DNA of 64,000 nucleotides from Liriodendron chinense. Taxonomy: Eukaryota > Streptophyta > Magnoliopsida > Magnoliales > Magnoliaceae. Positions 23,345-35,900 of this stretch are shown piece after piece (the first letter of the stretch is position 1; each line of letters starts with the position of its first letter). A program made the position numbers and the translations under genes. The notes beneath the pieces were generated by a model. That model was given only the letters and a program-made list of their open reading frames with translations, was not told the origin of the DNA and made no database searches. The stretch spans positions 62,001-126,000 of the forward strand of contig ML058494.1 in NCBI GenBank assembly GCA_003013855.2. Reading direction: 5' to 3'.

Positions 23345-24407
23345 ATAGATTTGGCCGAAAAATGCAAATCATTGAAGATGCTTAGAAATATTTTATTCAT
23401 ATTGTATTAAAATCATGTATCATTGGAATATATTTTTGGAGCACTAGAAAATAGGTGGGGCAATCAAGTCCTCTAGGTTGAAAATCCCTAAGGCATAAAT
23501 AGGTTAGGCAATCAAGACCTTTGGGTTGAAAGTCCCAGAATCCTAATTGGTACCTCTTGGAATCTCTACCGAACCCTTTAGGTGGGTGAGCATGTCAAGA
23601 TTGCAAAAGGTTTTAGCTGTCAGGTTCGGTATAGTGGTAGTCTAACCAACTAACGTACAAATGGTTCCCTCACTAAGTGCCCTTTGCCCTTTGGATGGAT
23701 GAGCGTTTTAAGTGAAAGGTTCTCATTGCCAGGCCAAATGCCCTTTGAATGGGTGAGCTTATCACACGAAAGGTTCTCATTGCCAGGCTATGTGTTGTAT
23801 TGGCGAGGGTGTTGGACAACCAGTGTAAAATGGCTTTGGTGTTGAAAGGATAAACTGCACTTACTATTTTGGATTATGGGTTATGGTGATTCCATCCATT
23901 CATATCTATCTTTCTTTTAATAATATTAAAAAATCTTATTTTCTTCATTTCTTATTTACATGAACAGTTATTGTGTTTCTTATACGTCTTATTTGGATTA
24001 TGTTACGTTTTGAAACTTGTGTTGAGATCACTTACTGGGCTTCACAGCTTACCTTGTTGGAATTTTAAAATTTCACGATCAGGGTCTTATAGAGGCACTT
24101 AAAAAGGTTTGCATTTATATTTAGTTTTATTTATCATTTCTTTAACATTTTTTAAATAAGTTGTACTGAACATTAAGTGGTGGTGTGATGGTATGGTGAT
24201 GGCAGGTGTTGAAACATTAATTTGATATTGATCTTGAATAGTAAGGACATGAATATTTTACTCTTTAGATCATTATGTCCTATGAATATGAATCATGTGG
24301 TACTATATATGTGAATTATGAAATATAAACATACAATACATAAGTCATGCCTTCGGGTACGGGAACAGGGTCGAATATACTCAAGTTCTGAATTTTGGGG
24401 TATGACA
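23345..24407 (-). mobile_element. LTR fragment starting TGTCATACCCC (chromovirus-like)
   Basis: On the minus strand the segment begins exactly TGTCATACCCCAAAATTC at 24,407, a common start for plant chromovirus LTRs. It interrupts the B reverse transcriptase in the middle of a codon run. Inside are two copies of GAAAGGTTCTCATTGCCAGGC (23,719 and 23,778). The far end is not resolved, and the part of B expected beyond it is missing, so a deletion followed or accompanied the insertion. Confidence 0.55.
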
Positions 24408-27400
24408 CGTACGCTCTTGGGTGGTGGAAGGTTAGAGATAAGGTTAATTTTATCCTTGTCCACCTTGATTCCCTTGGATGAAATAATGTGACCAATGACT
24501 ATTCCTTTTTGAACCATAAAGTGATACTTCTCCCAATTCAGCACTAAGTTCTTCTCTTCACATCTTTTCAAAATAGTCTTTAAGTGCCCAAGGCACTCAT
24601 CAAAGTCACAACTAAACACCAAGAAGTCATCCATGAAGACTTTGAGAAATTTTTCCACCATATCAGAAAAAATACTCAACATGCAATGCTGAAAAGTGGC
24701 AGGGGCATTACACAATCCAAATGTCATTCTTCTGGAAACAAAAGTGCCAAAATGACATGTGAATGTTTTATTCTCTTAATCCTCCAGGGCGATCTCTATT
24801 TGGTAGTACCCTGAATATCCATTGAGGAAGCAAAAGTGGGAATGACCCACTAACCTTTTTAAGATTTGATCTACAAAAGGTAAAGGGAATTGGTCTTTCC
24901 TCATGACTGTGTTTAGCTTCCGGTAGTCAATGCACAGTCCCCAACTGGTAGTGACCCTGGTTGGCATGAGTTCATTGTAGGCATTGGCTACGATGGTAAT
25001 CCCGAATTTCTTAGGCACGACTTGAGTTGGACTCACCCACTGACTATCGGATATTGGGTAGATGATACCTACATCCAATAGTTTTAACACCTCGGCTTTA
25101 ACCACCATCTTCATGCTTGGATTGAGGTGTCTTTGTAGTTGCCTAGATGTCTTCGTATTCTCCTTAAGGTGTATGCGATGAGTACAAATCATGGGGTCTA
25201 CGCCTTTGAGATCCGCAATTGACCATCCGATGGCATTCTTATGCTCTTTTAGAATAGTGATAAACATACTCTCTTGTTCCTCATCCAAGTGGGAAGAGAT
25301 CACCACTGCATATGTCTCATCTCAACCTAAGTAGACATATTTCAGATTCGCTGGCAATGGTTTTAGGTCAAGCTTTGGTGCCTTGATACTGGACGGAAGA
25401 GGTTTATTATCGGTTATGGGCAATTGTTCAAATGGTGTCTTCCATCGGTTGTATTAAGTACCGGCACATAGTCTAAAATGGCATCCATCTCTCGTATCAT
25501 ATCATCATCTATGTCATGGGAGTGGGCCAAACATGCTTCAAAGTGATCAAAGAAAAATGTTAAGAGGGAATTGTCTTCCAAGAATAAATAAATCAAATTT
25601 ATTTCGTGGATCTCTTCATCTTCATCCCGTGGTTGGTTATACATATTGAAAATATTCAGCTCAAGTGTCATATTTCCAAAGGACATTTGTACCAACCCAT
25701 TCCTACAATTGATTCTTGCATTTGATGTAGCTAGGAAGGGGCGGCCAAGAATGACAGGGAATTTGAGTACCGACACTAAACACGGGTTATGTATCCAAAA
25801 CTATAAAGTCCACTGGATAGTAGAATTTATCAACTTGGACAAGCACATTCTCAATCATCCCCCTCGGTATACGAATAGATCGATCGACAAGTTGAAGTAT
25901 CGTTTTGGTGGGATTTAATTCACCAAAACTTAGTTGCTCGTAGACCGAGTATGGGATGAGGTTAACACTTCGCCCCCAAATCAAGGCTTATTCAATCCAG
26001 TAGTCCTCTATGATGCATGGTATGGTTGGACTACCTGGATCTTTATATTTTTGGGTACTTCTTATTTAATGATAGCACTCAAATTCTCGATCAAGAGTAC
26101 CTTATTGTGTACATTGTGTTTCCTCTTGATGATACAAAGATCCTTTAAAATTTTGGCATAAGATGGTATTTGTTTTATATCATTCAACAACGGAATGTTG
26201 ATTTTCACTTGCTTAAAAACCTCCAAAATATCCAGATTTTTGTCTAGAGGTTTGGGTGAAATCAACCTTTGAGGGAAAGGAGCAACTAGCTTAAATTGCT
26301 TTTTGGTTCTTTCTCATATGGGGTAATGCTAGATCTATTATCCTTATTGGCAATTATCGAATCATTAGGCTTGGTATCCTTCACCGTACTAGACTTTTTA
26401 ATTGTTTTGCCACTACTTAAGGTGATGATAGACTTAACATGCTTCATATGCTAGGAGGAGCTAGGATCTTGTATCTCGAATTGGGTTTTTGGGTTAGGGA
26501 AAGGTTGGACAGGAAGTGTGCCTTTTTACCTAACACTAAGATGAGATTCAACTCTTGCCATTGAGTTTTTCAAATCATTAATGGCTTGAGATGTATTTTG
26601 GTTGAATCTTAATTGTTCTTGCATGAACCCATCTAATTTTAGAGAATTAGTCTTGTTATATTCATCTTGAACCGACACGAATGCACCCAACATCTCCTTA
26701 AGTGTAGCCTTCGGTGTGATCACTAGGGATGGGCCTAGCAAATGTTACGCTTGAAGGTTGTTGTTTGAATTCGTGGTTGATCCATTCCTCCAACTAAAGT
26801 TGGGATGATAACTCCAACTTAGATTGTACGTGTTTGAATTTAGAGCACTAAATGGTCGTTGATAGTTGTTTATGGCATTTTCTTGTTCTTGTAAAACTTC
26901 TTGAAACACAAGAATTGTAGGACAATCCCGTGTTGCATGTAAATTGGTGGCACAAATACCACAAACACTATCAACGGTTTCACCGGGGTTAATCTTTTCT
27001 TCTTTCTTAAATTCTATAGCCTTAACCTTTCTTGCAAGGCAAGCTACTCTTGCACTCATGTCATCTTCATCCATAAGATGATAGATACCTCCCTTTTCTC
27101 TTTGTTGACCTATCTTGAGATTTGTTGGTTTAGATGTATCCCATGATTGCGCATTCTCAGCTAACATATCAAAATAATCTCATACCCCATTGGCTTCTTT
27201 ATTCATTAATTCCCCATTGCACATCATCTCTATGAATTGGCGCATGGGCGAAGTCAGTCCATCATAGAAAAATCTTACTACCCGCCAACCTTTGTAGCCA
27301 TAATGTGGACATGTATTTAAGAGATTTTTAAACCTTTCGCAGCAATGGAAGAAGGTTTCGTTCTCTTTTTGGGGAAAAATCATGATTGATCTTCTTGGCG

Positions 27401-27970
27401 TATTAGTCTTATGAGTCGGGAATAACTTTTTAAGGAATTCCTGAGTCATTTCGGCCCATGTACCAATTGATCGTGGCCTCAATGCATAAAACCAAGCCTT
27501 TGTTTTTTCTTTAAGAGAGAAGGGAAATAACTTAAGTCTTACGGTGTCATCTGACACGTTTGCAAAGTGCATTGTGGCAACCACTTCTTCAAACTCTTTA
27601 AGGTGTTGATAGACACTTTCATTGTCAAGTCCATGAAATTTAGGAAGGAGTTAGATTACTCCCGGTTTGATGTCTACATTCCTTGCATTGTATGGAAAGG
27701 TTATACAAGAGGGGGTGCTCACTCTTGTGGGTTGTAAATAATCACAGAGTCCTAGGTCGAGGAGCAATCCCTACTTCATTTTCTCCCGTTTTAGTTTGAT
27801 TTTGGGCTAGATTTTGATTACCCCTTTAATCAGGTTGATTTTCAGTCATACTTCTGGAAAAAAATTGGAAAGTTCAAAGGTTTCTTAACACGTGGTTCTT
27901 TATCAATCCCTTTAACAATTCCTCCTTCACTTATCAAGTGATTATTGTGATCATAGACCCAGTGGGGCAT
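24408..27970 (-). pseudogene. gag-pol: Element B gag-protease-RT remains
   Basis: Likely start at 27,970 (ATG, MPHWVYDHNNHLISEGG). Gag capsid motifs are at 27,584-27,180 (LFPFSLKEKTKAWF, LKKLFPTHKTN) and the zinc knuckle CGICATNLHATRDC is in 27,167-26,745. The protease piece 25,984-25,787 keeps SVNLIPYSVYEQL, but the catalytic D-L-G has decayed. RT pieces 25,306-24,776 and 24,727-24,408 keep LCIDYRKLN and VFMDDFLVFS. At least four frame changes are present. It is closer to C than to A, but clearly a separate family member. Confidence 0.85.
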
Positions 27971-28301
27971 GCAAATTCAGAAAATGAGAAAAAAATACAA
28001 GAGAACTCTTACCACTTTCCTAACTTCTCCCAAAGACTGAAACACAAGGTGTCTTGCGGTGGCAAAGCCACAAGCAAAGATAGAGACCGATTTCTCCTAG
28101 TAAATAGAGATTCAAGGGAACACTCTACCCACTCTTTGAATCTTGAGAAAAATAAAAAAAGAAGAAAGATGAATAGGTTAAAAAGACAAATCTCCAAGCA
28201 CAGGGTGATCCAAGGCGGCTAGGCCAACCAAAAGGAATCAAGGCGGCACGAGCCAACCAATCAGAGATCCAAGGCAGAACGGGCCCACCAAAAGGAATCT
28301 C

Positions 28302-29859
28302 TGTTCGCTTCCCCAAGTGTAGGGTTGCGATGTAGTAATAAACTCGGTAATACCGAGGTCGATCCACAGGGACTTATGTAGGATGTCACAAATTCATCCA
28401 CAAGTTTCTATTGAAGCTAACAATCAAAGTTTGAATAGAATGTGTGCGATTAACAGTTTAAGCTAAATTGAATGTAAACAATTATAAGAAGGCACTAGGG
28501 GTTCGAGGATTCACTTGTAGCAATCCTCGATGTTCAATCCGCTGTGGTTTCCCATTCTCTCAACTAGAATCACCAGTCAGGTCTATCTAGTCGGATAATA
28601 GAACTGTTAAACCAGAAGTCTGTAACATGTAAGTTCTGTGCATAAAGTTCACTCAACTCTAGGCTGATCTGAGCATGCTCATTGCATAGGTCATTCACCT
28701 TTTCTATAGGTCCAATTCCCAATCATAACCATCCTCAAGTCTTCTCACAAGACAAGGCTAGATCATGATTTGAACTGGATTCAAATTATATGCACAGTCC
28801 ATACATATTCCAGATAATCGACCAAAACTAGAACTTTGGCATGAAGCCCCTTTATGAAGAGCTTGGTACTAGAGCGCACTCCAATTCCTCGGATCATACA
28901 GGTCTAGACCGTTGCAAACAAATTAAGAAGATAAGTAATTCATCCAAACATCCATGAGTCATCACAAGACTAAGAGAAATTACTTAAAAACTTGTATAAC
29001 TTCAAACCTTAGTTCATAATCATGAATTCCAACCTGAAAACCACTTAACTACGAATTAAAACATCTTGGATACACTACAAGCTTCACCTCTTAGCCCTAG
29101 CTAAGAGGTTTAGCTGCTCATGATCCAAGGAAACATGAAACAACTACAAAAAGCATGAAAACAGCAAAGCAAACCAAAAGGAGTTGTGAAACTCCAATCT
29201 TCACTTCCACAGCCTCCAACCTCGCTTGAGCCCTTCTAGGATGCCCTAGGAACGATCCCTAGGTGTTCTTTTATAGTCTGGAAGCTCCACAACTTCGGAA
29301 GAATCGAGAACTTGCGTAACACTTACGCAGCGCAGAGAAAATCGGGATGAAATTAGAAATTTCTAACTCAGTACGCATGGCCGACCGGTCAAGACCGGTC
29401 GGCCTCAAGTGAAAATACTCCAGCAGGTATGCCCGACCGGTCAAGACCGGTCGGGCCTTGTAGAACTGCAATCCAGCAAGCCACTCCGACCGGTCAAGAC
29501 CGGTCGGATGTTTTTCTTCTCATTGCAGCAACACTGACCGACCGGTCTTGACCGGTCAGTCCTATTCATGCTTCCTTGGCCGACCGGTCACGACCGGTCA
29601 GCACTTTTTCTTCTTTGCTTTCTTCTCTTTCTTTCTTCTTTTCTCTTCTTTCCTTGCTTTCTTCTCTTCGATCTTCCTTCAATACTTCATCCTATGGTCT
29701 TCAATACTTGTAAGGAGCCTCATTTAGCTTTCAAATGGTGAGCTCTCCATCTTGTCCCTACAATCACACATCATGCATTAAGTTAGTTCTTTAAACGTAT
29801 ATATCGTGCATAATGACTGATGCATTGGGGTTAGAATATGCATAATTATGAGCTCAACA
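28302..29859 (-). repeat. Element C 3' LTR
   Basis: The minus strand starts TGTTGAGCTCATAATT at 29,859 and ends GGGGAAGCGAACA at 28,302. TATA box TATAAAAG at 29,275-29,268; U5-side hairpin CTCGGT-ATT-ACCGAG at 28,357-28,343. Confidence 0.95.
29383..29599 (-). promoter_or_regulatory. Five GACCGGTC pairs in C 3' LTR U3
   Basis: Ten exact GACCGGTC octamers form five pairs, each GACCGGTC-NN-GACCGGTC (NN = AA, AA, AA, TT, AC on the plus strand). They start at 29,383, 29,435, 29,488, 29,540 and 29,582. They lie about 110-330 bp upstream of the TATA box in element sense. The pitch within a pair is exactly 10 bp. Confidence 0.85.
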
Positions 29860-31011
29860 CACCCCCCAACCAGCATTTTGCTAGTCCCGAGCAAAACATG
29901 CGTGAAACTAATTCCATCCTTTAAAACTCAACTCTCTTTCAGAAACCATCCTTCTATACATTCCAAGGTTCATAAGCTTAAGATTCAGAAACATTAGGCA
30001 ACAGAGGTTGAAACCGTAAACTCTCAAAACATAATAAGCATTCATATGAAATTCCCGCCGATTGGTTGATAAATAGAAAGATTAGAACAAATTTAACCTA
30101 GTGTGGGTAGTGAAAATTCATCTCACGAGTTTTTAGGATTATCTTCTTCATAGATCAAGTAGACTATAGAACTCAAGGTACATAAAGCCATATCAAGCCA
30201 AAGACAGGAATTTGCCTTACCGTCCTTCCGACGACTTTCACACTACGTCCCATTTCCGGCTTTGGTTACGGGTAGACCATCCCCCGGTTGGTAGTAGGTA
30301 GCCCTAATCGGAATTCTCCACCATTTTTCCACATTCCCAATTTCATCCTTCCTTTTCCTTTTTCTTTTTTCTTTTTTTTTTTTTTAAATTAGATAGGATT
30401 TTTAAAAATCCATATCTTTCATTATTTTCCCATGGACAAGGATGGACAAAGTACCCCGGCCTGATTTCTCAATACCTTAATTCAAAGTCTAGCTAATCCA
30501 TAAATCACATAATCCCTTCAACTCATGAAAATCGTGTAATGTGAACTAGGTGTAAAGATGTTCAGATTTTCTATCAATCACAAAATAGGGGAGTTCACAT
30601 ATAAAAACCATTATGCTGTGAGGAATTCCAGACTTCCAGCCCTATACACTTCATATCTCCTCCTCTTATGCTCATATCAACTCGAATGCATAGAACCAGT
30701 GTTTTCCAAAAGAGTTTCAAATTTTTGAAAAATCGAAAAAATTTTCACATGATTGCTTGAAATGTTGCAAATCGCTGAATTCATCCAAGAGATCCTACAC
30801 CCCCCAACCAAATCTTGCATTGTCCTCAATGTAAAAGATGTGCAATGAGCAAAACATGAGAGCAATTTGAAAATAAAAGGGAGTGAGGAAAGATAGTACC
30901 TGAGAGAGTGAAAAGTGAAGATCTTCCTCCTTCTAACAAACCTATGAAAACGAAAACAAAAGCAGCAAAATTCTAATCCTAACTACTCTATACCTTCATC
31001 AGACTAGGAGA
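29860..31011 (-). other. Element C 3' untranslated internal region with two polypurine tracts
   Basis: 1,152 bp, no coding frame. TGGTTGGGGGGTG occurs at 29,872-29,860, touching the LTR, and again at 30,810-30,798. A hairpin adjoins each: TTTTGCT-CGGGACT-AGCAAAA (30,881 is not involved; it lies at about 29,876-29,896) and CATTG-AGGA-CAATG near 30,825. The block 30,205-30,300 is nearly identical to those in A and F. There is a T-rich run at 30,370. Confidence 0.75.
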
Positions 31012-32949
31012 TCAATCATCCTGATACACAGGATCATTCAGAGGTATGGACATACCTTCTGAAGGGAAGTTCTCAAAGAACGGCTTTAATCGCTGCCCAT
31101 TTGCTTTAAAAATGTTGCCGTTCCTTGGATTTAATAGCTCAACAGTCCCATATGGATAGACAGTTTGCACAATGTAGGGACCGGTCCACCGAGATCTCAA
31201 TTTTCCCGGAAATAGATGTAAGCGAGAATTATACATGAGGACTTTTTGATTTATCGTGAATGTCTTGCGAAGAATATTCTTATCATGGAATATCTTCGTC
31301 TTGTCCTTGTAAATTCTTGCATTCTCATAAGCTTCATTACGGATTTCTGCAAGTTCATTCAATTGTAGTTTGCGTAACGAGCTTGCCTTGTCAGGATTGA
31401 AATTTATCTTCTTAATAGCCCAATACGCCTTATGTTCCAACTCCACAGGCAAGTGACAAGCCTTCCCATAGACAAGTCTATAGGGAGACATTCCAATAGG
31501 AGTTTTAAAGGTAGTACGGTAAGCCCAAAGTGCATCGGTAAGTCGAACTGACCAATCCTTGCGATCAGGACGCACCGTTTTCTCTAAAATGTGTTTAATC
31601 TCTCTATTGGATATCTCAGCTTGTCCACTAGTTTGTGGGTGATAGGGAGTGCTCACTTTGTGCGTTACGCCATATTTCTTCATTAATGCTTCAAAAGGGC
31701 GATTGCAAAAGTGAGACCCTCCATCACTTATGATGACTCGAGGCGTTCCAAACCGGGAAAGAATGTTTTCTTTTAAGAATCGAATGACCGTTTTATGGTC
31801 ATTATTCCGGCAAGGGATGGCCTCGACCCATTTGGAAACATAATCAACGGCAAGCAAGATGTATAAGTTTCCAAAAGAAGATGGGAATGGGCCCATGAAA
31901 TCGATGCCCCAACAATAAAAAATTTTGATAATTAAGATGGGATTGAGTGGCATCATATTTCTACGGGAGATTCCTCCTAATTTCTGACAAGGTTCGCAAG
32001 CTTTGCAAAACTCATGTGTGTCTTTGAACATGGTGGGCCAATAAAACCCACATTGCAGAATTTTCGCTGTGGTCTTTTTAGCCGAAAAATGGCCACCACA
32101 TGCTTGAGAATGACAGAAGGAGATGATACTTTGTTGCTCATCATCTGGGACACATCTCCTTATGATTTGGTCGGGACAATACTTGAACAAGTATGGGTCG
32201 TCCCATAGAAATTTCCGTACCTCTGAGAAGAATCTATCCTTATCTTGCTTTTTCCAATATGTAGGAATTGTACCTGTAGCAAGATAATTAGCAATGTCCG
32301 CATACCATGGCAATTGGGAAACAGCAAAAAGTTGTTCATCAGGGAACATGTCATTGATTGCAGTCGTTTCAGGGGAATCAGTGAGGACAAGTCGAGAGAG
32401 GTGGTCAGCTACTACATTCTCTACTCCTTTCTTATCACGTATTTCTAAGTCGAATTCTTGGAGTAGGAGAATCCATCTTAATAACCGTGGTTTAGCATCC
32501 TTCTTAGAGAGAAGATACTTAAGCGCGGCATGGTCAGTGAATACAATGATCTTGGATCCAATCAAGTAGGATCTGAACTTCTCCAAGGCAAAAACTACGG
32601 ATAAAAGTTCCTTTTCAGTAGTGGTGTAGTTTTCCTGGGCTGAGTTTAGGGTTCTACTTGCATAGTAGATAACACATGGCTTTTTATCTTTTCTTTGGCC
32701 TAACACGGCCCCAATAGCATAGTCGCTAGCATCGCACATAATCTCAAAAGGAAGGCTCCAATCAGGTGGTTGCATTATTGGGGCGCATGTCAACATGCCT
32801 TTAAGGGTGGTAAAGGCCTTTTGACATTCTTCACTCCACTCAAATGAATTTTCCTTTTGAAGTAGGTTGCATAAAGGACGAGAGAGTGAACTGAAATCCT
32901 TTATGAACCGTCTATAAAATCCTGCGTGTCCTAAAAAGGACCGTATATC
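31012..32949 (-). CDS. pol: Element C RT C-terminus, RNase H and integrase (after the TGA)
   Basis: This is the continuation, in the same frame, of the gag-pol frame beyond the TGA at 32,952-32,950; its first internal Met is at 32,796. RNase H: DASDYAIGAVLGQ, TEKELLSVVFALEKF and FTDHAALKYLL. Integrase: an HHCC finger (HSQACGGHF then CKACEPCQK), then the D,D,E core with WGIDFMGPFPS, ISDGGSHF and GQAEISNREIKH, then a C-terminal domain with LRSRWTGPYIV. It ends LNDPVYQDD, as in element A. All catalytic residues are present. It would need readthrough, or protein from a sister copy, to act. Confidence 0.92.
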   Translation of the reverse strand, partial: DIRSFLGHAGFYRRFIKDFSSLSRPLCNLLQKENSFEWSEECQKAFTTLKGMLTCAPIMQPPDWSLPFEIMCDASDYAIGAVLGQRKDKKPCVIYYASRTLNSAQENYTTTEKELLSVVFALEKFRSYLIGSKIIVFTDHAALKYLLSKKDAKPRLLRWILLLQEFDLEIRDKKGVENVVADHLSRLVLTDSPETTAINDMFPDEQLFAVSQLPWYADIANYLATGTIPTYWKKQDKDRFFSEVRKFLWDDPYLFKYCPDQIIRRCVPDDEQQSIISFCHSQACGGHFSAKKTTAKILQCGFYWPTMFKDTHEFCKACEPCQKLGGISRRNMMPLNPILIIKIFYCWGIDFMGPFPSSFGNLYILLAVDYVSKWVEAIPCRNNDHKTVIRFLKENILSRFGTPRVIISDGGSHFCNRPFEALMKKYGVTHKVSTPYHPQTSGQAEISNREIKHILEKTVRPDRKDWSVRLTDALWAYRTTFKTPIGMSPYRLVYGKACHLPVELEHKAYWAIKKINFNPDKASSLRKLQLNELAEIRNEAYENARIYKDKTKIFHDKNILRKTFTINQKVLMYNSRLHLFPGKLRSRWTGPYIVQTVYPYGTVELLNPRNGNIFKANGQRLKPFFENFPSEGMSIPLNDPVYQDD

Positions 32950-35900
32950 TCATATGCTTTTGGGTGGTGGAAGGTTAGAGATAAGGTCAATTTTCGCCTT
33001 GTCCACCTCAATTCCATTTTGTGAAACGATGTGACCAAGTACAATTCCCTTTTTAACCATGAAGTGGCACTTTTCCCAATTGAGCACAAGGTTCTTCTCT
33101 TCACATCTTTTTAGCACAGATTTCAAGTGCTCAAGGCACTCATCAAAGCTACAACCGAATACGGAAAAATCATCCATGAAGACTTCGAGAATTGTCCCCA
33201 CCATGTCAGAAAAGATGCTCATCATACAACGCTGAAAAGTGGCAGGGGCATTACATAGTCCAAACGGCATCCGTCGATAGGCGAAAGTGCCGAATGGACA
33301 TGTGAATGTAGTCTTTTCTTGGTCTTCACGGGCAATTTCTATTTGGTTGTACCCTGAATAGCCATCAAGGAAGCAAAAGTGGGAATGACCCGCCAACCGT
33401 TCTAAAATCTGATCAACAAACGGTAGGGGGAAGTGGTCTTTCCTCGTGACAGTGTTTAGCTTCCTGTAGTCAATGCACATTCTCCAACCGGTAGTGACTC
33501 TAGTTGGTACGAGTTCATTATTGGCATTGGTTACAATGGTTATTCCGGATTTCTTAGGCACCACTTGAGTTGGGCTCACCCATTGGCTATCAGATATTGG
33601 GTAAATGATACCTACATCCAATAGTTTCACCACTTCGGCCTTAACCACATCCTTCATATTTGGATTTAGTCGTCTTTGTGGTTGCCGGGATGTCTTTGCA
33701 TTTTCCTCAAGATGTATGCGGTGAGTGCAAATCAGTGGGTCTATGCCTTTGAGATCCACAATTGTCCATCCGATGGCACTCTTGTGCTCTAATAGAGTGG
33801 CTATTAGCCTACTCTCTTGTTCCTCATCCAAGTGGGAAGAAATCACCACTGGATATGTCTCATCTCGACCTAAATAAACATATTTTAGCTCACTTGGCAA
33901 TGGTTTTAGGTCGAGTTTTGGTGCCTTAATGTTGGATGGGAGGGCCTTGTTCTCATTTATAGGCAAAGGTTCAATTGGGGTCCTCCATCTTTTATTTTCA
34001 CGCACCATCATCACATCAAGAATGGCATCCATCTCTTGTGTTGTATCATCATTCATATCATGGAGATGGGCCACACATGCCTCCAAAGGGTCGGAAAATA
34101 GTGACAAGGGGATTGTACCTTCCACGAATGATTCGATCATGTTTAATTCGTGGATATCATCATCAACTTCCCGCGGTTGTTTGCATAACTCAAATATGTT
34201 AAGCTCAAGGGTCATATTTCCAAAGGACATTTGTACAAGTCCGTTTCTACAATTGATAATGGCGTTTGAGGTAGCTAGAAATGGTCGTCCAAGTATGACG
34301 GGAATTTGAGTACCGGTGCCTATCACAGGATGTGTGTCCAAGACAATAAAATCTACTGGGTAGTAGAATTTATCAACTTGGACTAGAACATCCTCTACCA
34401 TTCCTCTCGGTATCCGGATGGATCTATCAGCAAGTTGGAGTGTGGTTTTGGTGGGTTTCAATTCACCTAACCCAAGTTGTTCATAAACCGAGTATGGAAT
34501 GAGATTCACACTTGCCCCCAAGTCGAGTAGGGCTTGTTTAATTTGGTAGTCTCCTATGATGCATGATATGGTTGGACTACCCGGATCTTTGTATTTTTGG
34601 GGCACCTCTTGTTTGATGATGGCACTCAAATTCTCAGCCAAAAGCACTTTGTTGTGAACGTTATGTTTCCTTTTGATTGTACACAATTCCTTTAAAAATT
34701 TGGCATAAGATGGTATTTGTTTTATTGCATCCAACAGCGGAATGTTGATCTTCACCTGCTTGAAAACTTCCAGAATTTCCAGATTTTTATCTAAAGGTTT
34801 AGGTGAAATCAACCTTTGTGGAAATGGGGCAACCGGCTTGTATTGTCTTTCCGGTTCTTTCTCTTGTGGAATATTGTTTGGGCTATCCTCTTTGGGAGTT
34901 TCCGGATCCTTAGGCTTGGGAGCCTTCACCGGATTGGATTTATCAATTTCTTTCCCACTTCTCAAAGTGGTGATAGCTTGGACATGTTCCGTATGGTGGG
35001 AGGATGAGCTTGCATCTTGTATCTCATACTGGGTCCTTGGGTTAGGAAGAGTTTGAGCAGGAAGTGTGCCCTTCTCTCTACCACTCAAGTGAGCTTCAAC
35101 TCTAGCCAGAGATGTTTTCAATTCATTAATGGCTTGGTTTGAATTTTGATTGAATTTCAATTGCTCTTGCATGAACCCATCTATTTTTAGAGAATTTGTC
35201 TTGTTATACTCATTCTGGACCGATACGAGTGCACCCAACATCTCTTCTAGTGATACTTTTGGAGTGTTGTTTGCATTTGCAGTGGGTCCATTCCTCCAAC
35301 TGAAGTTGGGATGGTTCTTCCAATTAGGATTATACGTGTTTGAGTTTGGAGCACCATATTGCTGCTGATAACTGTTTATGGCATTTGTTTGTTCTTGTAA
35401 GATGCTTTGGACTGCTGAAATTGTGGGACAATCTGGTGTAGCATGTTGATTTCCAGCACAAATTCCACAAACAGTTTCAACCTCAGTGGAGTTGATTGTT
35501 TCTCCTTTCCTTAATTCCATGGCTTCGACCTTTCTTGTAAGGCTAGCCAACCGTGCACTTATGCTATCTTCCTCTGATAAGACATACATTCCTCCCTTTT
35601 CCTTTTGTTGGCCAATCTTGGAATTTATTGGTTTAGATGTGTCCCAAGATTGTGCACTTTCAGCCAATTCTTCCAGATAATCCCATGCTTCATCAGCTTC
35701 CTTATTCATGAACTCCCCATTACACATCATCTCTATAAATTGGCGCATGGATGGAATCAGTCCTTCATAGAAAAAACTTATAATCCGCCAATTTTCATAG
35801 CCATGATGTGGGCATGCGTTTAATAGGTCCTTGAATCTCTCCCAACATTGGGAAAAGGTTTCATCCTCCTTTTGGGCAAAGTTCATGATAAGGCGCTTAA

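Noticed and set aside
29383..29599. Regularly spaced palindromes looking like a CRISPR-type repeat array
   Set aside because: Octamers are only 8 bp, are paired at 10 bp and sit in the U3 of plant LTRs; there are no unique spacers of constant length and no cas genes.
29860..31011. Possible env-like gene downstream of Athila integrase
   Set aside because: No open frame of useful length exists in A, C or F in this region; conservation is at the DNA level with T-rich and hairpin parts.
32950..32952. Programmed stop-codon readthrough in element C
   Set aside because: The TGA lies inside the RT domain, where element A has an arginine codon; a nonsense change is simpler.
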